Of a DNA stretch of 48,205 nt, positions 36,895 to 45,903 are shown one piece after another. The notes under the pieces are model-generated. The model did not search any database and was not told the DNA's origin. It saw nothing but the letters and a program-made list of their open reading frames with translations. Location of the stretch: contig CAJXVR010000013.1 of assembly GCA_913061285.1 (NCBI GenBank), positions 1-48,205 of the forward strand, read 5' to 3'. The position numbers and the translations under genes are program-made. Source of the DNA: an uncultured Verrucomicrobiota bacterium (lineage in GTDB: Bacteria > Verrucomicrobiota > Verrucomicrobiia > Limisphaerales > AAA164-E04). Numbering within the stretch: position 1 is the first letter of the stretch; each line of letters begins with the position of its first letter.

Positions 36895-38357
36895 TGGAGC
36901 TACATTTGCCATGGTTAGAACTGGCTATCCTGATACCCATTCTTGGGGCTCTTTGGATTGGTAGGATTCGAGAGGCTAAGCTGGTCCGAAGGCAGACCCT
37001 TTTTGTCTGTGCGATAACGCTCGGGCTTGCGATCGGAGAATGGATTGATTTCGGGACATTGCATACTTTCGAAGCGCATGATCACTGGGATTTGGTCCAC
37101 CGGGTGACCACGGTCGACATTCTTGTGGTTGACGAACTGAGCGCTCCGTTGCTCCCGCTAACAGCCCTTGTATTTTTGATGACTGTTCTGTCCACCTTGC
37201 CAAGCAAGGCTGGAAGGTTTCCGTTTCGATCGGCTCTTATTTTACTGGGCATGTGCATGGCGATCCTAAGCTGTCGTGAGCCTTGGGTGATTGTCTCGTT
37301 AGTGAGTCTAATGTGTGTGCCAGTTGCTGCTAATATTCGGGAACGAAAGCGGTCTAGTACCGTCTTCTATCTACATATGGGAATGATGTCTGCCTTGCTT
37401 GGTGGTGGGCAGCTTGTCCTCTCCTTGCCTGGTGTAGAAGGAAACGTGCGTCTAGGCGGAGTTCTTCTGTTGACGTTTGGGTGCTTGGTTCGAAGCGGAA
37501 TTGTGCCTGTGCACTGTTGGCTGACAGATATGTTTGAGAAGGCGAGCATGGGGATTTCTTTGCTCTTTGTATCGCCCATGATAGGTGCCTACCTAACGAT
37601 GCGCCTAGTGTATCCTGTGGCGCCGAGCTGGCTTTTGAAGGTGATTGCTGGGGTGTCATTGGTCACCGCAATTTATGCTGGGGGAATGGCCTTGGTTCAG
37701 GTTCATTCACGACGCTTTTTTTGTTGTCTTTTCCTAGGGTTCTCATCTTTGGTGCTAGTCGGCATCGAACTGGCCACCCCGATTGGATTAACCGGGGCTC
37801 TGTGTATTTGGCTGTCTGTTGGGCTTTCTTTGGCCGGCTTTGGTCTTTCTCTCCGGTCCCTGGAAGCTCGCACGGGACGTTTATCCCTTCGTGACTATCA
37901 TGGGCTATACGAGCATACCCCCAAGCTGGCTGCATTGTTCTTGCTCACCGGATTGGCCTCAATTGGGTTTCCTGGAACGATAGGGTTTATTGGGACGGAG
38001 CTTCTAGTTGAAGGGGCTGTGACCTTCTTTCCTGCCGTGGGAATAGCGGTTGTGACTGCTGCAGCACTAAATGGAATTGCGATTCTTTCGGTGTATTTCA
38101 AGGTGTTTACTGGAACGGTTCACCAGACAACGGTCGACCTTCGCTCACAGCCTCCAGAACGGATTGCATTACTAGTACTCGCCGTCTTGATTATTGGAGG
38201 CGGAATCGTACCTCAACCCGGAGTCGCTTCGCGCTATCATGCGGCTCGTGCTTTGTTAACTCAACGGGAACGGATGTTAGCTACAGACGGGGAGAGCTCT
38301 CCATCTATTCCAGCGCTCCACGGTCAAATTACTGAAAAAGCCGGACGCATGAAGTAG
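36891..38357 (+). CDS. Second Nuo-like (NuoM-type) membrane subunit of the Dab system
   Basis: A 488-residue polytopic protein with about 13-14 helices, distantly NuoM-like ([28 protein letters not shown] corresponds to the K-P-x-H-x-W-L helix; [22 protein letters not shown] is the family segment near helix 12). Typical Dab systems described to date have one such subunit; here two are encoded in tandem with overlapping stop and start. It could widen the ion path or act as an alternative DabB. Several charged residues of true NuoM appear replaced, so it may not pump. The identification as part of the transporter is from position and family. Confidence 0.8.
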   Translation: MMELHLPWLELAILIPILGALWIGRIREAKLVRRQTLFVCAITLGLAIGEWIDFGTLHTFEAHDHWDLVHRVTTVDILVVDELSAPLLPLTALVFLMTVLSTLPSKAGRFPFRSALILLGMCMAILSCREPWVIVSLVSLMCVPVAANIRERKRSSTVFYLHMGMMSALLGGGQLVLSLPGVEGNVRLGGVLLLTFGCLVRSGIVPVHCWLTDMFEKASMGISLLFVSPMIGAYLTMRLVYPVAPSWLLKVIAGVSLVTAIYAGGMALVQVHSRRFFCCLFLGFSSLVLVGIELATPIGLTGALCIWLSVGLSLAGFGLSLRSLEARTGRLSLRDYHGLYEHTPKLAALFLLTGLASIGFPGTIGFIGTELLVEGAVTFFPAVGIAVVTAAALNGIAILSVYFKVFTGTVHQTTVDLRSQPPERIALLVLAVLIIGGGIVPQPGVASRYHAARALLTQRERMLATDGESSPSIPALHGQITEKAGRMK

Positions 38358-38506
38358 TTCGAATGGTTTGAGAAATGGTTATCAGTTGTCGGACTTTCCT
38401 GGATCTCGAGATCGCGGTCGTTAGTTGGGGCCATTAATGGCTTCTGTCGCCGTTGGTTGAGACAAGAGAAACGCTCACAACGATATAGAACGAAAGAAAA
38501 ACACGT

Positions 38507-40489
38507 ATGACAAACTCGGTGCCTCGCGGGAATTTTGAGGGATTTGTTCAGAATCTCAAAAAAGATCTGACCTCTGGATTCTTAGTCTTCTTAATAGCAT
38601 TGCCTCTCTGCTTAGGTATCTCGCTCGCTTGTGGCTACCCGCCGATTGCAGGAATTTTTACTGCAATTATCGGTTCAATCTTAACAACTTTCATCAGCAA
38701 CTCTGAGCTGACGATCAAAGGGCCAGCGGCAGGCTTGATCGTGATCGCAATCGGATGCATTGAGGACTTCGGAGGGAATGGAATGGTCGGGGGATGGACG
38801 AATGCAGATATATCTGCCTATCAGGCTGCTCTCGCTGTGGGGGGCGCGGCAGCCGTTCTGCAGATCCTTTTTGGTCTCTTTAGGGCGGGAATTCTTGGTG
38901 AGTTCTTCCCGCTTTCCGCGGTGCACGGAATGCTCGCTGCGATCGGGGTCATCATTATTATCAAACAGTTTCCGGTTGCCTTAGGTGTTTCCGCTGGAGG
39001 CGAACCAATCGAGATGTTGCGGGAAATACCTCACTATATCACGGAGGCGAACCCTGCCATAGCTGCGATCGGATTCGTGAGCGTGCTGATCATGTTTCTG
39101 TGGCCATCACTAGGGAAAAAGCTTGGGTCACTGCGTGCTGTACCTGCTCCGATGGTGGTGCTTCTTGTGGCTGTCCCAATGGGGATGGGGTTTGATCTGC
39201 TCCATGAACACGCTTACACCTTGCAGGGACACCAGTATCAACTAGGTGAACAATATCTCGTCAAGATGCCCGATCGCGTCTTTGGAATGTTCGATGATAT
39301 CACCACTCCCTCATTTGCAGTCTTGTCACAACCGAAAGCTTGGAAATGGGTCATGATGTTCTTCATTATCGGAAGCTTAGAATCTCTATTGAGCGCGAAA
39401 GCGATAGATCTCCTCGATCCATGGAAGAGGAAGACAAGTATGAATCGTGATATGGTCGCGGTTGGAGCCGGGAACCTATGTGCTGCCTTAGTGGGGGGCT
39501 TGCCAATGATTTCTGAAATCGTGCGTTCGAAAGCAAATATCGATAATGGCGCGCGAACGCGGTTTGCTGACATGTGGCATGGTATTTTTCTGTTGGCATG
39601 CGTGGCTCTCATACCAACGATTCTCCATCGTATCCCGCTTGCCGCGCTTGCTGCCATGCTCGTGTATACAGGGTATCGTTTGGCTCACCCAACGGAATTT
39701 GTTCACGTCTATCGAATTGGAAAAGAGCAACTCGCGATTTTCGTGACGACCTTGGTTGTCGTTCTGGCAACAGATCTATTGATTGGGGTGGCTGCCGGTA
39801 TCATGCTCAAAATGCTGATTCATGTTGCCAATGGAGTGCCTTTGAGATCGATGTTCAAACCCTATCTCGAAGTGCAGGAAATTGATGGTAGCACGAGCAA
39901 GATTGTTGCAAGGGAGTCGGCTGTTTTCAGCAATTGGATTCCTTTCCGTCGTCAAATCGAGCAAATCGGTTTGGTGCAGAAGCGAAATCTTGTTGTGGAC
40001 GTTTCTGATACGAAGTTAGTGGATCACTCGGTGATGGAGAAACTCGACGAAATTGAGCGAGACTTTCGACAAGAAGGGCTAGAGTTTACTGTGGTAGGAT
40101 TGGATTCCCTTCAGCCCTTCACGAGCGATTCTCACTCTGCGAGGAGGCAGGGGCTGGTCTCCATGAAACGACTCACGATAGTCACCGAAGCCTCTTTAGA
40201 GAAGAAGCTTCGAGAGCATTTTCCGAAGGTGGGAGCTACCGGATACACGAGTGTGCCCTGCACAGGTGCAGGGCGCCGAGGTGTCGATGTAGGTAACAAA
40301 TCGTCGAAAGCTCTCGTCCGGCTGGAAGTCGTGTGTCCGAACGATGTGGCCCAGGAACTTCTGATGCATATCCGCAATCAATTCATGGTCCAGCACCCCG
40401 TTACAGTATGTGTTGAATCAGTGGATGTGGTTCGACGAGATAACTTCATGCCACAACCTCCGGATGCGATCCTGGAGCATGCCCAGTGA
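38507..40489 (+). CDS. SulP-family anion (bicarbonate) transporter with STAS and C-terminal PII-like domain
   Basis: A 660-residue SulP/BicA-like transporter. The membrane part opens with [30 protein letters not shown] and has [17 protein letters not shown], the SulP signature region. Bacterial relatives include sodium-bicarbonate symporters. Residues about 460-540 form a STAS domain ([22 protein letters not shown]). Residues about 552-650 are extra and read like a PII-type signalling domain: [49 protein letters not shown] and [14 protein letters not shown], with the G-Y-T and V-x-V-V-R landmarks. An ATG at 40163 with AGGGG nine bases upstream could also start a free PII-like protein. The gene follows the NuoM-like one by 149 bp. 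Bicarbonate as substrate is inferred from dabAB and carbonic anhydrase nearby. Confidence 0.87.
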   Translation: MTNSVPRGNFEGFVQNLKKDLTSGFLVFLIALPLCLGISLACGYPPIAGIFTAIIGSILTTFISNSELTIKGPAAGLIVIAIGCIEDFGGNGMVGGWTNADISAYQAALAVGGAAAVLQILFGLFRAGILGEFFPLSAVHGMLAAIGVIIIIKQFPVALGVSAGGEPIEMLREIPHYITEANPAIAAIGFVSVLIMFLWPSLGKKLGSLRAVPAPMVVLLVAVPMGMGFDLLHEHAYTLQGHQYQLGEQYLVKMPDRVFGMFDDITTPSFAVLSQPKAWKWVMMFFIIGSLESLLSAKAIDLLDPWKRKTSMNRDMVAVGAGNLCAALVGGLPMISEIVRSKANIDNGARTRFADMWHGIFLLACVALIPTILHRIPLAALAAMLVYTGYRLAHPTEFVHVYRIGKEQLAIFVTTLVVVLATDLLIGVAAGIMLKMLIHVANGVPLRSMFKPYLEVQEIDGSTSKIVARESAVFSNWIPFRRQIEQIGLVQKRNLVVDVSDTKLVDHSVMEKLDEIERDFRQEGLEFTVVGLDSLQPFTSDSHSARRQGLVSMKRLTIVTEASLEKKLREHFPKVGATGYTSVPCTGAGRRGVDVGNKSSKALVRLEVVCPNDVAQELLMHIRNQFMVQHPVTVCVESVDVVRRDNFMPQPPDAILEHAQ

Positions 40490-40958
40490 AATGGGGCGAG
40501 CTCATTGATGTCTAGACTCACCCATGGGATTTTGCGAACAGCACAACGAGTCCAAACACAAGGGGTAGGGCCGCAAACTTGGTTCTCAAAAACGTGCTTA
40601 CTGATTGTTTTAGCGAAGCCACAGGTCCCGACGGTGTCGGCTACATCAGCACTAAATTGGCTCATGATTGCAAGGGAAGAACGCCCAACAAGGGCGCCTA
40701 GGAGTGGAGCGACTACGAGGAATCCACTTCCGGTGATAGAAGCCGGTGGCGTCATGACGATCTGCATCGCTAATTTAACTCCCGTTTTCGGCTCGAGAGT
40801 TGCCAGTTGGCAAAAACGGCAGTCAACAAGACGATCCAATCGACAGGTTTGATATGTTAGGTAAGCGGAACGGATACTGGGGCGTAGGTGTAGGAAGTAA
40901 GGGCTTCCACGTGCCCCTGTCAGGGGGCTTTGGCTCGGTTGTCTGAAAAGGTTTCGCA
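40490..40958. other. Gap between SulP and TrkH genes
   Basis: No convincing plus-strand gene. A minus-strand frame is open across the gap (40378-41157) but overlaps both neighbours and has no family match. Minus-strand hydrophobic stretches occur in different frames: SITGSGFLVVAPLLGALVG near 40700, FAALPLVFGLVVLFAKSHG ending at a stop at 40518-40520, and VDWIVLLTAVFANWQL near 40820. They may be chance or the remains of a decayed membrane-protein gene. Confidence 0.4.
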
Positions 40959-42434
40959 GTGAATTTTCGTCAAATATCCAAACTTCTGGGCTATCTTCTC
41001 TTGTTTGTCTCTCTCGGGCAAACGGCTTGTCTTGGATTCGCTTACTGGGACCACGAATGGGGGACCCCTCGGATTGACGCCGCTGAAGGATTTCTGAATT
41101 CCTTGATTTCAAGTTTGCTCGGAGCCCTCGGCTTAATTGCCTTTGGGTGGCGGGCAAGCGGTGATCTCTTGCGTCGTGAGTCGGTGTCTGCGGTTGGATT
41201 TGGGTGGGTCGTTTGTACCTTGTTTGGAGCGATTCCTTTCGCCCTCTGTGAACCTCGATTGGATGTTGCGGGAGCGATCTTCGAGTCCGTATCAGGGTTT
41301 ACAACGACCGGTGCATCAGTGATTGAAGACCTAGAGAACGTACCTCGCAGTGTACTCTTGTGGCGTAGTCTGACGCAGTGGTTTGGGGGGATGGGTATCT
41401 TGGTTCTGTTTGTCGCTCTCGTCGCGTCAATAGGGGCGAGCAGTAAGGCGTTGTTTCGGCATGAGTCCTCGACAATGGAAACAGAGGGCTTCTCGCCTCG
41501 AATTCAACGAATTTCATCGCAATTATGGGGTGTCTATTTTTGCTTTACCATCGTCGCATTCCTGGGGCTGTATGCTTTGGGAATGGGGAAATTTGAAGCG
41601 GTATGCCACACGTTTGCCGTCGTTTCGACTGGCGGATTTGGAACCCATAGTTTGAGTGTGGCGTATTTTGATAGCATGGCGATTGAGCTGTGGCTGACTC
41701 TCATGATGGTAATCGGGTCCATTAATTTTATGCTCTATGGATGGTTGGTTCGGGGGAGGTGGGATCGCTGGCGCCAGGACGAAGCGAGTCGATACTTTAT
41801 TCTGACGATTTGTCTTTCGACTCTGATCATCGCTACAGATCTAATGATATTCGGAGGGGAGGAATCCATTCTAGATAGCTTTCGGATCAGTTTGTTTCAA
41901 GTTGTCTCCATAATGTCGACGACCGGATTCACGACGGCTGACTACGGACGTTGGCCGGCGCTCTCGGATGTGATATTGCTGTTGCTGATGTTGGTGGGAG
42001 GTTGTGCCGGCTCAACGGCAGGCGGTATTAAAGTTGGACGGTGGATTCTCTTCTTTAAGATTTTGCGCCAAAAGTTGGTTCAGACTTTCCGTCCTAACCT
42101 CGTTTCTAGACTGACGTTGAATGGTAATCTCGTAACGGATTCCCTTCGAGTTGACTGTTTGTTTCTCATTGTCGTCGCGGGCGTGTCGATTGTTTTTGGG
42201 ACGCTCTTGGTGAGTTTGCTCCAACCTGAAATGGACATCGATAGTTGTCTCTCTGCTACGATTGCAACCTTGTTCAACATCGGGCCGGGATTGGGGGCGG
42301 TTGGTCCCGTGGAAAACTATGCGTTCTTGCACGCGCCAACCAAATTGGTGCTCGCGTTTCTCATGCTGTTGGGACGGTTAGAGTTTTATGCGCTCTTGGT
42401 GATTTTTGTGCCATCCCTTTGGAAAAAATACTGA
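40959..42434 (+). CDS. trkH: TrkH-family potassium/sodium uptake channel
   Basis: A 491-residue TrkH/KtrB-type cation channel with GTG start at 40959. The four selectivity-filter loops are visible: [33 protein letters not shown] and [12 protein letters not shown], each with the central Gly. The membrane-interior segment [15 protein letters not shown] is also present. No TrkA/KtrA regulatory subunit is in the window. Between a SulP transporter and a carbonic-anhydrase gene it probably balances charge or supports the cation gradient used for inorganic carbon uptake. The PTS-IIA-like protein nearby belongs to a class known to touch potassium transport in other bacteria. Confidence 0.9.
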   Translation: MNFRQISKLLGYLLLFVSLGQTACLGFAYWDHEWGTPRIDAAEGFLNSLISSLLGALGLIAFGWRASGDLLRRESVSAVGFGWVVCTLFGAIPFALCEPRLDVAGAIFESVSGFTTTGASVIEDLENVPRSVLLWRSLTQWFGGMGILVLFVALVASIGASSKALFRHESSTMETEGFSPRIQRISSQLWGVYFCFTIVAFLGLYALGMGKFEAVCHTFAVVSTGGFGTHSLSVAYFDSMAIELWLTLMMVIGSINFMLYGWLVRGRWDRWRQDEASRYFILTICLSTLIIATDLMIFGGEESILDSFRISLFQVVSIMSTTGFTTADYGRWPALSDVILLLLMLVGGCAGSTAGGIKVGRWILFFKILRQKLVQTFRPNLVSRLTLNGNLVTDSLRVDCLFLIVVAGVSIVFGTLLVSLLQPEMDIDSCLSATIATLFNIGPGLGAVGPVENYAFLHAPTKLVLAFLMLLGRLEFYALLVIFVPSLWKKY

Positions 42435-42517
42435 CCAGGGAAGGGACCAGGGTAGCTAGTTTTCTTGGCTGTATTTTTTTTCGAAGCGGCAGACCGGCTG
42501 GTATTGCGGTGGATTAG

Positions 42518-43225
42518 ATGATTATTTCTGGAATGAAGCAAACGTATCTACAAAAACTGAAAGTGCCTCAGAGGCGTATGGGGGATGTCCTCTCACGTGG
42601 GACGGATAGGAATGTTCTTATTGAAGCCCGCTCAAACGAATATTCAGCCGAAGAACGATGGTTGGTAGAGCTTGAAGAGGGATATCGTCGCTTCCAGCGT
42701 AAGAGGGAAGGGGGAGGTGGCCATCGTCAAAAAACAGCACTGTTTTCTTCAAACGACGAAGACCTTGCCCCGGACACCATCGTGCTGGGCTGCTCTGATT
42801 GTCCCTACACGCCCGAAGCTATTTTTGGTTGGGCGTTTGGATCTCTTGTTGTGACTACAAATCTTGGCAATCGAGTCGCAACAGACGTTATCGACCAGAT
42901 TCGCGACGTGCTGTCCAAGCGATCCATCGATTTAATCGTAGTGTTGGGACACGAGAAATGCTCTGCTGTGGAGACCATGGTAAACTTTCAAGCAGATCCA
43001 AAGTTTTCTAAATCCCTCTCGAACTATTTAGGGAATGCGGGTGAGGAAATTAAGTTGATCCAGCCAGTGGAAAGCCAAGAGAATTTTGGTGCAACTTGGG
43101 CTGAGAAGAATGTGATCGCCGGCGTCGAGAAACTGAAAAACCTAGATATCGGTGAAAGCTGCAAAATCTCAGGGATCGTGGTTGATCTGGAAACGCTTGA
43201 TCGTTCCTTTCGCACCTACGTCTAG
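42518..43225 (+). CDS. Divergent beta-carbonic-anhydrase-like protein
   Basis: A 235-residue protein with GGTGGA a few bases before the ATG at 42518; an ATG at 42533 is a second option. The beta-carbonic anhydrase fold is indicated by IVLGCSDCPYTPEAIFGWAFGSLVV and LIVVLGHEKCSAVE. Zinc ligands Cys92, His145 and Cys148 are kept, and Asp94 is present, but the Arg of the usual C-x-D-x-R dyad is Pro96 and the RNAGN loop reads TTNLGNR. Activity is therefore uncertain; it may be slow, allosteric or a binding protein. It closes the dab-SulP-TrkH set, 83 bp after trkH, where it would interconvert CO2 and bicarbonate. Confidence 0.82.
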   Translation: MIISGMKQTYLQKLKVPQRRMGDVLSRGTDRNVLIEARSNEYSAEERWLVELEEGYRRFQRKREGGGGHRQKTALFSSNDEDLAPDTIVLGCSDCPYTPEAIFGWAFGSLVVTTNLGNRVATDVIDQIRDVLSKRSIDLIVVLGHEKCSAVETMVNFQADPKFSKSLSNYLGNAGEEIKLIQPVESQENFGATWAEKNVIAGVEKLKNLDIGESCKISGIVVDLETLDRSFRTYV

Positions 43226-43227
43226 GT

Positions 43228-43620
43228 TTATTCTCGATGATGTGTCCTGAAATCGGTGGACAGCCGATTTTCTTTGTCTGGCAGGTGCCTAGCCAATTGC
43301 AACTCAGGCAACAAGGCGCATTTGGAATAGACCGGGGTAGTGTGACTACCAGGACTAGTTCGCGTGGCTAACAATCCGGCCACTTTCTCGTCGGATCGCT
43401 GATTTGGGCGATTGCCGTCGATGTCGGTGTGGACTCGATGTTCGTTGAAAGAGTCTCGGAATTGATCGAGCTTGTAATGGAGATCTCGTGCGTTCCAGAA
43501 GAAGAGTTGATCAAGATATATTTGACGTGGCATTCCCCAATAGGATGTGAAATGTCTGTCAGTGGAGTCGAATAGATTGGGGGTATCATCGACGCTCTGA
43601 GGCCAGGTACCAAACGTTCG
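43228..43620 (-). pseudogene. Integrase remnant (C-terminal part, same family as 26561-27160)
   Basis: The minus strand reads RQIYLDQLFFWNARDLHYKLDQF...EHRVHTDIDGNRP, the C-terminal segment of an rve integrase (compare RREYLDQLVFWNKGDRHHKL in the remnant at 26.6 kb). At DNA level both contain TTGATCAAGATAT at the same place. The catalytic core is missing or unreadable, and the piece continues in another frame toward 43613. It is inactive and lies just beyond the carbonic-anhydrase gene. Confidence 0.65.
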
Positions 43621-43646
43621 AATGGGTAGCGGGAGTCGTTGTTCAG

Positions 43647-43816
43647 ATGAGCGCTTCCGCGACGGCGAATGGAATCACTATCGCTTCGTTGCCAACGGGG
43701 CGGTGATCGAAACGTGGATTAATGGAGCAAAGGTCACGAAGTTAGGTGACGAAGAGATCTATCGGACGCATCCGATAGATCTTATCGGGCTTCATGTTCG
43801 CGGCGGTGGCAATTAA
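43647..43816 (+). pseudogene. Fragment of a DUF1080 (3-keto-disaccharide hydrolase) domain
   Basis: The segment GEWNHYRFVANGAVIETW, followed by INGAKVTKL and THPIDLIGLHVRGGGN, is the C-terminal strand region of a DUF1080 beta-sandwich. The start is missing (integrase remnant precedes it) and it stops short of the usual end. It is the relic of a gene cut by insertion. Confidence 0.6.
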
Positions 43817-43839
43817 CTTGTCCCTTGAGAAGAAGCTTT

Positions 43840-44604
43840 CTAGCGTGGATGGGTGCGAAACTCGGGAGGCTGGGCGATATTAATTCCGGCGTCGAATTGT
43901 CTCTTAACTTCCCATCCGGCAATCGCTTCCACATGACTGTCGACAAATAGATAGTTGGCCCGTCCTTTTGTACGATCTGCGTTGGAAGCTCCTGTGCGAT
44001 GACGGTCAGGGCGGATATCATCAATGACACCTTCCCAACCGCTGTTAAACCAAGTTCGTGCATGGGCGTGATCCACGGAAATGGTTGGGCCGTACTCGTC
44101 TGCAACCTCAAAGGAAAGAATGGTTTCAGAGGGATGGCGGAGTTGGTCCAACTTGGGCAATGGGCTGAGGACCTCCCCAAACGAGCCAATGAGAGGAACG
44201 GCAATAAAATCATTCAGAATATAGCTGGTTCCGCCGTTCTTGCGTCGATCCGTTCGCGTGGGGTCAGATGGGCAGAACCGGATGGCTTTGGTGTTCCCTA
44301 CGTAAGGCAATACTTTGGTGAGATACATCTCATTCGTGTTGAACGTTTCCTGTCCCGTCTTGGGAAGTCGTCCGTCGAAATCCTCGACATACATGGCGAT
44401 TCCGAGTCCGATTTGTTTCATGTTTGAGGCGCATTTGATTTGTTTTGCCTTGGCGGAGGCTTTGCCGATGGCAGGGAGGAGCATTGATGCCAAGATGGCA
44501 ATGATCGCGATGACCACGAGCAGTTCTATCAGCGTAAAGGCGCGATGATGATGCACTGGGATTGGCCTCCCCAAGCGAGAGCTAGGTTCTGTGAATGGGT
44601 CCAT
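43840..44604 (-). CDS. DUF1559-type pseudopilin (copy 2)
   Basis: A 254-residue paralogue of the protein at 13911-14675, the same length and alike from end to end. The prepilin signal is [20 protein letters not shown]. The body contains [61 protein letters not shown] and a final [11 protein letters not shown]. It follows the second small His/Cys protein gene by about 105 bp, in the same order as in the zinc island. Envelope location and zinc control are inferred from this arrangement and the operator at 45110. Confidence 0.87.
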   Translation of the reverse strand: MDPFTEPSSRLGRPIPVHHHRAFTLIELLVVIAIIAILASMLLPAIGKASAKAKQIKCASNMKQIGLGIAMYVEDFDGRLPKTGQETFNTNEMYLTKVLPYVGNTKAIRFCPSDPTRTDRRKNGGTSYILNDFIAVPLIGSFGEVLSPLPKLDQLRHPSETILSFEVADEYGPTISVDHAHARTWFNSGWEGVIDDIRPDRHRTGASNADRTKGRANYLFVDSHVEAIAGWEVKRQFDAGINIAQPPEFRTHPR

Positions 44605-44709
44605 TTTTGAATTGTGGAAATTGTGGTTGAGAGACGTCTATCGAATTGCCGGTGCTCGTACGTGCACGGCAAGAACAGCCGCAAGAGAGTTGCGGCTTTG
44701 TGAACGGCA

Positions 44710-45090
44710 CTAAACCCAGGACGGGGGAGCTCTTGGAGGGGATGCAGGCGAGAATGGCCTTGAGTGGACTTGACTGGCTTGATGAGCCGGCTGATCCAAT
44801 GCGGGGCTGTCGTCGGGCCCCACTTCACTGGTATCGACTTGGATATCGAATGCTGCTTGGCAGAATGATTGAAGTGGGTCAGCTGACGTGCCTTCTGCGT
44901 CTGCCGGAGAATTGGTCCGCTGGGAGTCAGCTTTCTTGAGTGTGTGCTTTAGACAGCAACTGACTTTAGTCTCGTGAACCCAATCGTGGAAGACTTGACT
45001 CTGAGAGCCAACCGAAACCAGCAAGACCACGGCAGTCAGGATCAGTGCTGATCCTGACTGCATCGTAAGCTTGTTTCGGAATCGACTCAT
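44710..45090 (-). CDS. Small exported His/Cys protein (copy 2)
   Basis: A 126-residue protein from the ATG at 45090 (the open frame runs 34 codons upstream through the operator, so the shorter form is chosen); an ATG at 45063 is a further option. The hydrophobic N-terminus (ALILTAVVLLVSVGSQ) and the pattern FHDWVHETKVSCCLKH...DPLQSFCQAAF match the protein at 13429-13809. The acidic middle has fewer His than copy 1. The length, 126 residues, equals that of copy 1. A perfect 15-bp palindrome lies 19 bp upstream. The family is not one I recognise. Confidence 0.68.
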   Translation of the reverse strand: MSRFRNKLTMQSGSALILTAVVLLVSVGSQSQVFHDWVHETKVSCCLKHTLKKADSQRTNSPADAEGTSADPLQSFCQAAFDIQVDTSEVGPDDSPALDQPAHQASQVHSRPFSPASPPRAPPSWV

Positions 45091-45109
45091 TCTTCGAAAA
45101 TGACGGTAG

Positions 45110-45124
45110 TGCAAACTATTTGCA
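45110..45124. promoter_or_regulatory. Putative Zur operator 3 (perfect palindrome)
   Basis: TGCAAACTATTTGCA is a perfect 6-3-6 inverted repeat. On the minus strand a TTGTCA box (45141-45146) is 17 bases from GCAAAT inside the palindrome, so a bound repressor would cover the -10 region. The two near-copies between zur and the zinc-uptake genes share the same half-sites and spacing. Confidence 0.62.
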
Positions 45125-45233
45125 TTAAGCAAGACTCTTCTGACAAACGTTTCGCCCCAGTTTAAGGGCGCCTTGGGGAGCGGGGATGTCAAACGGCGTT
45201 AGAAGATCGAAGCTAGCTCGAATCCATTTCTTC

Positions 45234-45537
45234 TCACTCAACTATCTTCCATCCACCCACATTTTTCGAAGCCAAGTAAATATTGTGAGAATACGACTCG
45301 ATCCGAATCGATAGCGTTTTGGCTCCTGGTCTTTCCAACACATCAGCTGCAGTTATCGAGACGCCCAGCAAAAGGCCCATCGTATCGATCAATGTGTGGG
45401 GATTGCGGCCCTGATATAATTCCTGCATCAAAGCCGGCTTCCCTTCCATGGGAGGCAGATTTTACGTTTTGACTGTCAAGAATGGCGAAGGGAGGATGCG
45501 AATGCTTGCCAGTCTGTGCCGAAACTTTGTTTCGCAT
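45234..45537 (-). pseudogene. IS5-type transposase remnant
   Basis: Two frames on the minus strand carry parts of a DDE transposase: FAILDSQNVKSASHGREAGFDAG (45343-45537), then in another frame PHTLIDTMGLLLGVSITAADVLERPGAK (45234-45449). In IS5-family enzymes these are consecutive (IDSQSVK...GYDAGKK...RHxLVDTxGLLL...A). There is at least one frameshift, and both ends are missing. Confidence 0.7.
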
Positions 45538-45559
45538 TTAAGTAGGCGTGGTATGACAA

Positions 45560-45717
45560 TTCGCGACCCACTGGTCGGCAAGAGTCACCTGATCCGAAAC
45601 CGTCAGGGTGTCGAAAACGAACTGCTGACACCTAAAGAATTCGCTAAGGACGGGCCAATTGAATGCCAGAGCGAGCTGGGAGGAATGCTCAATTTCTACT
45701 ATCGGAAAGCAGCCTAA
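45560..45717 (+). pseudogene. C-terminal fragment of another integrase
   Basis: The plus strand ends with IRNRQGVENELLTP...GPIECQSELGGMLNFYYRKAA and a stop. R-x-Q-G-x-x-N-x-L and C-x-x-x-L-G-G-x-L-x-x-Y-Y-R-x-A-A are the usual last residues of a different rve integrase group. The rest of the enzyme is absent. Confidence 0.6.
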
Positions 45718-45903
45718 AACGCCGTCGGATGATTAAATTGGCCCCACAGGCAACGATCTTCATTTGAAATCGGAGGGAGTTGATTTGGCAAAGGGAGGCC
45801 ATTGCGACCATGGAAGTCGCTCACATGATAGTGTTAGTGAAATTTTTGGGTGGGGGAATACTAGAATTTCGAAATCATCCGGCCTGACGGTCCCTATTTG
45901 CCC

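Noticed and set aside
38430-38460. A second sigma54 promoter before the SulP gene
   Set aside because: GG and GC are ten bases apart in the sequence around 38436-38452 (TGGGGCCATTAATGGCTT), but the flanking bases fit the consensus poorly, so it is not listed as a feature.
40378-41157. A 259-codon minus-strand frame across the SulP-TrkH gap
   Set aside because: It overlaps conserved ends of both flanking genes (the PII-like domain and the first TrkH helix) and shows no family pattern as a whole; only its middle is mentioned as a low-interest observation.
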